DNA of 64,000 nt from Bog-756 sp963704615 (GTDB lineage: Bacteria; Actinomycetota; Acidimicrobiia; Acidimicrobiales; RAAP-2), in assembly GCA_963704615.1 (NCBI GenBank), contig OY969923.1:62001-126000 (forward strand), given 5' to 3'. The notes under the pieces were generated by a model. It saw nothing but the letters and a program-made list of their open reading frames with translations, was not told the origin of the DNA and made no database searches. Shown piece after piece: positions 35,472 through 42,391 of this stretch; position 1 is the stretch's first letter, and every line of letters starts with the position of its first letter. The translations under genes were made by a program, and so were the position numbers.

Positions 35472-35499
35472 ATGCCTGTCGGTGTCGAAGATGTCATCC
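35472..35499 (-). promoter_or_regulatory. 28-bp element upstream of thioredoxin, shared with htpX
   Basis: Aligns without gaps to 41241-41268 with 24 of 28 bases identical; the core (minus strand) is TTCGACACC flanked by GACAT and ACAGG. It is not coding in a common frame: here it would be in frame with the gene, at htpX it is not. It is conserved in position (13 and 26 bases before the starts). A promoter or operator is likely; the factor is unknown. Confidence 0.5.
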
Positions 35500-35729
35500 C
35501 GTGTGCACAAGAACCTGATCCATCTCGCTGACCTGGGAGTTTTCGTGGGTGGTTTCACTGGCAACAGCGTGGGAAAGGCCACCGGATGGCGCGCAAGCCC
35601 AGGTCGAAGCGACATATTTCGAGGCCTCAGGGCGTTTACAATTTCGTGGGAGTGGTTTCGCCGCCCACTGCGCCTCTGGTCAGCCATCGTGGGGCGAGAT
35701 CAGCCCCCGCCGGAGCGGGACCGGTGCAC

Positions 35730-37649
35730 TTACCTTCCTGTGGGCGCCAGAGTCTGATTAATCGCCTGGCAGAGTCCTTCGAACCGATCCAGGGTGGTTG
35801 GCCGCAAGACGAAGCTGGCCGTCTTCAGATTGGACAAGAACCAGTTGGAGGGATCGTTGCGATTGAAATCACCTTCGACCCGCCGAATGCGGTCGGTGAT
35901 GCATTCCTTGTCGCCGGGAAGTTGATCCATCGTCAGCGTCGAGCCAAATGTGGCGTTGTAGATGACGACATAGTCCTCTCCGTAGAACAAGTCTTCGAAA
36001 TCAGCTGTTGCCATTTCAGCAATCGGTCCGAGCAGGACAATGCGCTGGGCATCCAGAAAGCCCGGATCGACGAGCGCATTGAGTCGCTGAGAGAGACGTG
36101 CTGCCTCCATTGGTTACGACGGTCACATCGAGTTGCTGCCCAAGCAGGGCGACCGCCGCTGCCATGGTTCCCACTCCTCCCGCTGGAAGCACCCGCCACC
36201 TTGGATCAAGGTGGTCTCTGTCCTTTTCTCGCAGCACCTCGGACATCACAGTCAGATACGTGTAGTCGGAGAGCCCTTCCACTACGAGATTGTCCGGACC
36301 GACGAAGATGCGCTGGGCAATGTCATGACCCAGGATGCCGCTTGTAGCGGGGAAAGGGTGTCAGGATCACGAGACACGAGTCGAGAACTGACCTTCGTGC
36401 CTTCATCCGGCCCCATGTCCTCAACGACGCGCACCCGTCTCCAAATGGCTTGCGTCCACCATGAAGGGCGAGTGGGTCGTGTAGACGACCTGATGACTGT
36501 CAGCGAGAGTGTCTTCAATGAAGTCGAGGAAATCTCGTTGAGCACGGGCATGGAGTGCCAGTGCGGGTTCGTCGAGGAGGACAATGACTGACTTGTCCGA
36601 ATGGAACTCCTTGAAGGCGGCCAGGAACGAGATGAACCATCGGAATCCTGACGACCGAACGTCGAGGTTGTTGGTGAAATAGTGACGGTCGTCCTCTACC
36701 CGCAGCTGGAGCAGCTGGACATTTGATGCCGTCACTTCGCACTTCGGTTGTGGGCTCGATATCAATCTTCAGCCTGAGGTGATCGTTCTGGTGCCAGTAC
36801 CGGCGGACTTGACGAGTCAGGTCGGCGGCGACCGCCTCCATCTCGCCGCTGCGCTTCTCGTAGTCGGGGTTCACCAATTCATCCGTGGCGAATCCGAGCT
36901 TCAGGAGCGCCAAGGCCGTACGCTGTGAATCGTCCAGTACGGACTCGGAGTTGGAGCGGAGAGCATCGAGAAGGGGTCGATGTCCGTCCGGCCCATCAAC
37001 TCGCTGTACTCGTCGAAGTGGAAGAACCGGGGCATTAGCGCGGAGAGGTGCCGATAGACAGCTTCGTGCAACCGATTCGGGATAGAGCTCATTCAGATCG
37101 AGCGACGGCCTGCCTCGTCTGGACGGCAGCGGGTGTCGGCTCCTCGGTACTGTCGACGCGGTAGGCGCTTTCAGTGGACACTCGGTCGAGGTGGCCCCTC
37201 AACTCCACCAAGCTCTCCGACCCCGCATCGATTTCGTGCTGCGCCTCGAACGCCCGACAGGCTGCTGCCTCGTCGATATCGACGGTGAACGTTCTCGTGT
37301 TGTCGTAGCGAACACTCACGCTCCACTGTTTGGCCAGCAGAACTCCTTCGCCGAAACGGGCGTTGATCGCTTGAGCCTCTTCATCGGTCAACTCGAATGT
37401 GGCCGAGATTGGTACGGCCGACTCGAACTCCCCGGATCGCTGGTGCTCCTTTTGAAGCCACCGTGGATACTGTTGCTCGTCGAAGAGTCGGTCGTTGAGG
37501 GCCGGATTGAGAGCATGTAGGGCGTGAAGAATGTTGGTCTTGCCGGATTCGTTCTTCCCGACGAGGCAGGTGACCCTGGTGTCGACCTCGATTGTTCCCG
37601 AATCGAGGATGTTTCTGAAGCGCACGGTTCGAAATGAAATGAGATTCAC
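35730..37649 (-). pseudogene. degenerate OLD-family ATPase/TOPRIM nuclease gene
   Basis: The pieces together form one AAA/OLD-type protein of about 640 residues but lie in different frames. The N-terminal part (37649-37089) has a Walker A-like TCLVGKNESGKTNILHAL after VNLISFRTVRFRN, starting at a GTG. Next come HFDEYSELMGRTDIDPF, then GEMEAVAADLTRQVRRYW, then VIVLLDEPALALHARAQRDF (Walker B) with QVVYTTHSPFMVD, then LSPLQAA shifting into DIAQRIFVGPDNLVVEGLSD (TOPRIM Glu and Asp), and a C-terminal piece ending QAINQTLAPTGR. At least six frame changes, at about 37090, 36905, 36750, 36430, 36330 and 36110, break it. Such proteins act as nucleases in phage defence (OLD) or alone. Six shifts suggest real decay, although sequence errors could add to the count. 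Confidence 0.8.
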
Positions 37650-37757
37650 GGTCGCTCCACGTCCGTTGATGCCCGCCCTCGCAGGCGGATCGGTATGTTG
37701 CCGTCGGCACGTCCTGTTCAGAGAGGTGCGCGGCCTACTCTCCGTTCGGCCAGGCAC

Positions 37758-38037
37758 GACTTCGGGGTCAGTTCTTCATCGGGGCTTGTATCGGCACCTC
37801 TCCGCCTTCGCTGAAGGGCGAGATTTCGAACTATTCCGAATCGGTCGTGCCCATCCCGGACGGGATTGCAAAGCACGCTCGATCGAGGCTCCGGCCAGAC
37901 TCCGCGCCGAGAGCAACCTTCTCGTGGGTTGGACACCCAGTCCGCGCTCCGCCCCTCTGTGAACGTCAGTAGTGACCTGTCGGTAACCAGCGGACACAAC
38001 CCGCCGCGGTACCGATTGAATCGAATAGATTCGAGAC
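37758..38037. other. divergent gap without gene
   Basis: 280 bases upstream of both the decayed OLD-type gene and the HTH gene. No gene or repeat was recognised. Confidence 0.3.
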
Positions 38038-38409
38038 GTGCCGGATGACCGACCGCAACTGACAGACTGCGACAAAGCGGCCATTCACAGTGTCGAGCTG
38101 GTCATCGAGGCGATGGAGAGCCTGCAGGTTGTGCTCGGGCGGCGCCTGGAGTCGCTTCGACGGTCAATCGAGTTCGTGGAGCCTGCGGCCGACTACGGAG
38201 AGGCTGTCAAGGATTCCCATATGACAGAGGAGCGGGAGGATCTTCAAGAAGCGCTCTATGTCCTCGAGGAGCGTCGTCGCCAATCGCGCGTGGCTGCCTT
38301 CAGATCGGCTCTGGACCACGGCGTCTCCATCAGCGAACTGGCTCGGATCTGGGGATTCTCACGCCAGATGGCTTCTCGCTACGCCAAGGAAGCCCGGGGC
38401 GAAATCTGA
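38038..38409 (+). CDS. small helix-turn-helix protein
   Basis: 123 residues beginning at a GTG (MPDDRPQLTDCD). The middle is helical and charged (SHMTEEREDLQEALYVLEER). The C-terminus holds an HTH: SISELARIWGFSRQMASRYA followed by KEA, which fits the Xre/sigma-region-4-like recognition helix type. It is likely a DNA-binding protein. No second domain is seen, so nothing shows a ligand. It lies 130 bases before a pair of palindromes, which it could bind; the remnant TetR gene next to them is the likelier owner. Confidence 0.65.
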   Translation: MPDDRPQLTDCDKAAIHSVELVIEAMESLQVVLGRRLESLRRSIEFVEPAADYGEAVKDSHMTEEREDLQEALYVLEERRRQSRVAAFRSALDHGVSISELARIWGFSRQMASRYAKEARGEI

Positions 38410-38538
38410 TGATTGCCCTTGACCGCAACCTGGGTTGCGTCTACATTGCCTTTCGAGGCATCAGTCGACGTGCCCGTTGAGCCGGATCCGCCGCCGATCT
38501 CCGGGCACGCCGGCTGAGCCATCTCAAGTGGGCGACGT

Positions 38539-38581
38539 TGCAACTCATAGTTGCAGTGCCAGTTTGCAACTGCGAGTTGCA
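38539..38581. promoter_or_regulatory. two tandem palindromes TGCAACT-N3-AGTTGCA
   Basis: The sites are 38539-38555 (centre CAT) and 38565-38581 (centre GCG). Both arms are perfect in each copy. Their centres are 26 bases apart, about two and a half helical turns. Palindromes of this build are common autoregulatory operators of TetR-family genes in actinobacteria, and a TetR-like N-terminus starts five bases downstream. Confidence 0.65.
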
Positions 38582-38585
38582 GGCG

Positions 38586-38666
38586 ATGCGCAGTCGGCTG
38601 GCCTTCGCTGCCATCGACTTGTTTGACGAGCAACGACACGGCATTGATCCTCTGGCGATGAGATAG
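38586..38666 (+). pseudogene. truncated N-terminus of a TetR-family regulator
   Basis: A 26-residue peptide, MRSRLAFAAIDLFDEQ and on, matches the first helix of TetR DNA-binding domains (R-x-x-L-x-x-A-A-x-x-L-F-x-E-x-G). After DEQ the expected G-x-x-x-T-T-V-x-x-I-A is absent and a TAG ends the frame. It directly follows two operator-like palindromes. I infer a regulator lost by deletion, leaving its operator. The short length keeps confidence modest. Confidence 0.4.
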
Positions 38667-38720
38667 ACCTTCACTAGCCAACACAGCTGGGAACAACCGA
38701 CGGGTTCGGTGGCCTCATCC

Positions 38721-39398
38721 ATGACTACAAACTCGCCGCGTCATGTCCTCGGAAGGCGTTTCCGGCACCCACAGGTAAGCCCGGGAACAGAGCGACCGAT
38801 TCCAGCATCCGTGCACGCAGTCGACGAACACGAGCGGTCCGCATCGATAGCCCGGCTCAATGACCTGTTCAGCGACGGGATGATCTCGCACGAGCGCTTC
38901 TCTGAAGTCTTGGAGCAGGTCTTCGCCGCCCCCAACCGCGCCGACCTCGAGGGAGCAATGCTGGCGCTCCCACCGTTAGTCCGACTTACACCCGCCTCGC
39001 TGCGGCTGAGAAGGCCCCTGGTCGTCCGGACAGCCGACAGACGTGTGCGCTTCGGCCCGGGCTGGCAACTCGCCGCAGACACAACCGTAAGCGCCGGAGT
39101 CGGTACGACCCGCCTCGATCTCTCGAGTGCGCGCTGGGACGCCCGGGACATCACTCTCCGCTTGGAAACCTGGGGCTCGATCGAGGTCCTCGTGCCGAAG
39201 GGAGTCACCATCCAACTCGTCGGCGGGTCACGCCCCGTCGAGCTTCAATCGATTTGCCCGGCCATCCCCGGCGGTCCGGTCTTGAGGGTCTCGACATTCG
39301 GGCCAACCGGGATGATCAGGATGGGCCACACCGAGGGCCAGGGGACTCGGCGGGCTCTTCACAGGAGACGAAGGGGAACGGTCTCGAGGAGTGGTTGA
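38721..39398 (+). CDS. DUF1707 + LiaF-like C-terminal domain protein
   Basis: About 225 residues, no membrane span. DUF1707 (about 30-85): HERSASIARLNDLFSDGMIS, then HERFSEVLEQVFAAPNRADL. A beta-rich C-terminal part, DTTVSAGVGTTRLDLSSARW followed by GSIEVLVPKGVTIQLVGG, resembles the cell-wall-stress LiaF/DUF2154 fold. Such proteins are thought to take part in envelope stress response in actinobacteria. It lies upstream of lemA and htpX. Start at ATG 38721 or GTG 38709. Confidence 0.75.
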   Translation: MTTNSPRHVLGRRFRHPQVSPGTERPIPASVHAVDEHERSASIARLNDLFSDGMISHERFSEVLEQVFAAPNRADLEGAMLALPPLVRLTPASLRLRRPLVVRTADRRVRFGPGWQLAADTTVSAGVGTTRLDLSSARWDARDITLRLETWGSIEVLVPKGVTIQLVGGSRPVELQSICPAIPGGPVLRVSTFGPTGMIRMGHTEGQGTRRALHRRRRGTVSRSG

Positions 39399-39556
39399 AG
39401 TGCCGTTGGAGTATTAGCGGTGATCCGAAAGGATCTCGTGAGACGATGCTGCTCAGCCGACGGTAGGCCATTCGGCCGTACAACCAGTCCCTGGCCTCCT
39501 TGTGCCATACCCGATAGTGTTCGCGTAACGACAGCTTCAAGGGGATCCGCTCCACA

Positions 39557-40228
39557 ATGGTTGTGCTGATCATCATCATCGTCATCGTCGTACTCCTGGC
39601 CCTCAGCCTGTGGGGCGTCTTCAACGGCCTCGTGAAGAGGCGCAACCGAACCCAGGAAGCGTGGTCCGAGATTGACGTCGAACTCAAACGCCGTCACGAC
39701 CTCATCCCCAACCTGGTGTCAACGGTGCAGGGCTACGCCGCTCATGAGCAGGGGACTTTCGAGGCAGTCACCCAAGCCCGAGCCAACGCCGTCACCGCTG
39801 GAGCGACAGGTGATCCCGGTAAGATCGCGCCGGCAGAAAACGCCCTGACCGGGGCCCTTCGTTCGCTGTTCGCGGTCGCTGAGAACTACCCACAGCTACG
39901 GGCAGTGGAAAGCTTTCTCCAGCTGCAGGAAACGCTTACCGCCACCGAAGACAAGCTCGAGTACGCCCGGCGCTACTACAACACCAGCGCTCGCGACTAC
40001 AACATCGCTCTGCAGTCCTTTCCGCGCAACCTGATCGCCGGTCCGTTCGGTTTCAAGGCGGTTGCGTTCTTCGCCGCCGACGAAGACGACCGTGCTGTGC
40101 CTCAAGTCACGTTTCCTGGTGCTGGCTCCAGCGGAGGGGAGTCGACATCGTCGGGTCCCCCCCTCTCCACCGGCTCACAGGGCCCTCCGCCGGCTTCCGA
40201 GCCTGAAGGACCTCCTTCTGCCAGCTGA
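39557..40228 (+). CDS. lemA: LemA family protein
   Basis: 223 residues. An N-terminal membrane span (MVVLIIIIVIVVLLALSLWG) is followed by the LemA domain: GLVKRRNRTQEAWSEIDVEL, then RRHDLIPNLVSTVQGYAAHE, then ARRYYNTSARDYNIALQSFP with NLIAGPFGFK. The last 45 residues are a Ser/Pro/Gly-rich tail. LemA proteins are membrane-bound with the helical bundle in the cytosol or outside and are often paired with HtpX, here on the opposite strand, 3' to 3', 24 bases apart. A perfect GATCC-GAAA-GGATC hairpin lies 120 bases upstream (39422-39435). Confidence 0.92.
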   Translation: MVVLIIIIVIVVLLALSLWGVFNGLVKRRNRTQEAWSEIDVELKRRHDLIPNLVSTVQGYAAHEQGTFEAVTQARANAVTAGATGDPGKIAPAENALTGALRSLFAVAENYPQLRAVESFLQLQETLTATEDKLEYARRYYNTSARDYNIALQSFPRNLIAGPFGFKAVAFFAADEDDRAVPQVTFPGAGSSGGESTSSGPPLSTGSQGPPPASEPEGPPSAS

Positions 40229-40252
40229 TTCACCGACGGGCGGCGTGACCGA

Positions 40253-41215
40253 TCAGACCGACTGGCCCGAGGCGATCTTCTCGAGCTCGGCAATCCTCTC
40301 TTCGATGGGCGGGTGGGTGTCGTAGAGGCGGTGATACCAAGTCTCGTGATGCTGCAACGGGTCATCGATGCACATCGCCGCGGTGGCGTGGTTCATCTTC
40401 TTGAACGGCTTGTCGTTCTGTTGCAGCTTCTTGAGGGCGCTGATCAAGCCCGCCGGATTACGGGTCAGCTCAACACCGCTCACGTCCGCCAACGACTCGC
40501 GCCGGCGCGAGAGGGCTAGGCGAATGAGCGGACCGAAAATGAAGCCGACGACGGCCAGCAGCGCCCCGGCGCCGAAGATCACCAGCGCGAGCTGGTTGCC
40601 CTGGCCGCTGCCTCGCCCACCTCCGGCAAAGAAGGCGCTCCGCCACAGGACGCTGGCTAGGAGGGCGGCCAGCCCGACCATGGTGCCCACCACCAGCAGA
40701 AGGCGGATGTCATGGTTCTTGATGTGACTCATCTCGTGGCCCGTCACGCCCTCCAACTCTTCACGGTTCATAATGGCCAGTAGTCCGGTGGTAAAGGTGA
40801 TGGCTGCCTTGTCCGGACTGACCCCGGTGGCGAAGGCATTGGGTGAGGGGTCATCGATGACGTACACCGTCGGCTTGGGGATCCCTTCACCAATGGCCAA
40901 GGACTCCACCAGGTTGTGCACCTGCTGGTACTGAGCCGGATCAGCGGGCACGGCTCCGGACACCCGGAGCACAAGGGCGGCGCCCGAGGTCAAGGAGTAG
41001 AGGATCCCCAGGGCGGCCAGGAGGGCACAGATCAGCACGCCGACGATGACCGGGGACCAGCCGTAATTAGTCGGTGCCGAGCCGTAGTAGGCGGTGGGAT
41101 GGTACAGGGCTTTGAAGAGCAGCCCACCGGCCACACCGATGGCCAGCCAGATCACGAAGAAGGCGACGATGACGAACACGGTGCGGCGCTTGTTGCTGGC
41201 GATCTCGCTGTACAC
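40253..41215 (-). CDS. htpX: membrane metalloprotease HtpX (M48B)
   Basis: About 320 residues. The N-terminal VYSEIASNKRRTVFVIVAFF is the HtpX start, with two spans. The zinc site is GHEMSHIKNHD, with the third ligand Glu in SRRRESLADVSGVELTR. Two more spans lie between. HtpX degrades damaged membrane proteins during heat or envelope stress. The GTG at 41215 fits the family start; the frame runs on upstream without a good site. A 28-bp element shared with the thioredoxin gene lies 26 bases before this GTG, and a 55-bp segment shared with the GGDEF gene lies further upstream. Confidence 0.92.
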   Translation of the reverse strand: MYSEIASNKRRTVFVIVAFFVIWLAIGVAGGLLFKALYHPTAYYGSAPTNYGWSPVIVGVLICALLAALGILYSLTSGAALVLRVSGAVPADPAQYQQVHNLVESLAIGEGIPKPTVYVIDDPSPNAFATGVSPDKAAITFTTGLLAIMNREELEGVTGHEMSHIKNHDIRLLLVVGTMVGLAALLASVLWRSAFFAGGGRGSGQGNQLALVIFGAGALLAVVGFIFGPLIRLALSRRRESLADVSGVELTRNPAGLISALKKLQQNDKPFKKMNHATAAMCIDDPLQHHETWYHRLYDTHPPIEERIAELEKIASGQSV

Positions 41216-41240
41216 ATAACGAATGGTACGGGTATTCCCG

Positions 41241-41268
41241 ATCCCTGTGGGTGTCGAATATGTCGTCC
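41241..41268 (-). promoter_or_regulatory. 28-bp element upstream of htpX, shared with thioredoxin gene
   Basis: Matches 35472-35499 at 24 of 28 positions without gaps; the mismatches are isolated. On the minus strand the core is CATATTCGACACC with ACAGGGAT downstream. The placement just before a stress-protease start favours a promoter or operator. Confidence 0.5.
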
Positions 41269-41274
41269 GACGGT

Positions 41275-41329
41275 GCTGACCAGGACCCTCCACCATTAGT
41301 TGCGCCAACAACAATGCGTGAAATCAAGA
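41275..41329 (-). promoter_or_regulatory. upstream htpX segment similar to GGDEF upstream
   Basis: See 34376-34430. Together with the adjacent 28-bp element it makes the htpX upstream region the common point between the three genes. Confidence 0.4.
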
Positions 41330-41621
41330 CCCAGCGGTCAGAACCGCAACCTGGGCATGCACCCGAATGGGAAGACCGTTCACTCAGGCTTGATTGCTCA
41401 AATTCGCATGGGCAAAACCGCCAGGCCATTCCGTTCGGATCCTTGACATCTCGATGCCGCTCACCGGTAACCTGTTCTCCGACCTCACCGCCGAGTTCCT
41501 CGATGACTTACCCCTGACAGCGCTGTCATCGCGGACGTCTACCGCGTCGGGCGGAGGCGGACGAGTAAGTCGGACCGTGGCTCCTTCGGCCGCAGCACCG
41601 CCACCGCGAAAGGACGTGAGC

Positions 41622-41852
41622 ATGCCAACACCGGACGTCAGCTTCGACGCCGACATCAAGCCTCTGTTCCGGGATAAGGATCGCAATTCGATGCGCAACG
41701 CGTTCGATCTGTGGTCCTACACCGATGTTTCGACCCATGCTGCCGCCATCGCCGAGCACTTAAAGAACGGTTCCATGCCGTGCGACGGTGCGTGGCCCCC
41801 GCAACAAGTCGAGTTGTTCGAGCGCTGGGTCGATCAAGGCAAGCCGGAGTAG
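41622..41852 (+). CDS. small conserved hypothetical protein
   Basis: 76 residues, no signal or span: MPTPDVSFDADIKPLFRDKD, then AFDLWSYTDVSTHAAAIAEH, then NGSMPCDGAWPPQQVELFER. The pattern F-x-x-D-I-x-P-L-F-R ... M-P-C-D-G-x-W recalls short proteins related to planctomycete-type cytochrome C domains (I-L-x-x-x-C-x-x-C-H ... W-x-x-W) but lacks the heme CxxCH, so it is not a cytochrome. The start follows AAAGGACG. The role is unknown. A longer frame upstream is low-complexity. Confidence 0.7.
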   Translation: MPTPDVSFDADIKPLFRDKDRNSMRNAFDLWSYTDVSTHAAAIAEHLKNGSMPCDGAWPPQQVELFERWVDQGKPE

Positions 41853-42391
41853 GGAACCCTTGCGTGACTAGGGCGCTCTGAGCACCAGTCGCGCTCGGCT
41901 CTTGCCGTTCCAGCCACCTTTGGGCGGACCGCCCCGTTTCGTGTGTAAATCCGCCGACGTTCGGCCAAGGGCCGGACTGGCCGGAGACAGGTAGTTATTT
42001 CGTCCCGCACGGACACGCTCGACCAGCCTCACGTCGAGATGGCGCTACGGAATCGTTGCTGACAGGTGCGCGGTGAGACGCCGCTCGAATAGGACGCGCC
42101 AGCCCCGATCATGGCGACCGAGTTGGGCGATTCCAGCGGACGGGGGCTCAAGTTCTGCCCCTCGAGGTCCCCTTTTTGATCCCGCCTTCTCAATCCCGCA
42201 GACAGGGCGTCGGCGCTGGTTCGGCGGGCTCGCTGAGCTTGGGAAATGGCGCCGTTGGTCGACGCCCACCGCCGAGAGTGCGGTAGTGAACCCTGCCCCA
42301 GCGGGGTCGGACAACGCCTCAGAAATGTTGTTACACTGCTCTCAGCGTTTTTGCGACTACGGAGAGTGGTAATTCTGAGAGGAGGGACTCA
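41853..42391. other. 539-base gap without recognised gene
   Basis: Short frames on both strands lack support. A hairpin GGGGGC-TCAAGTTCT-GCCCC near 42141-42160 followed by TTTTT at 42172-42176 could be a terminator. The region just before 42392 should hold the promoter of the kelch gene. Confidence 0.35.

Noticed and set aside
42141..42176. GGGGGCTCAAGTTCTGCCCC as a tRNA fragment or attachment site
   Set aside because: The loop is nine bases, not the seven of a T arm, and no second copy or integrase was seen; a terminator-like hairpin is more likely.
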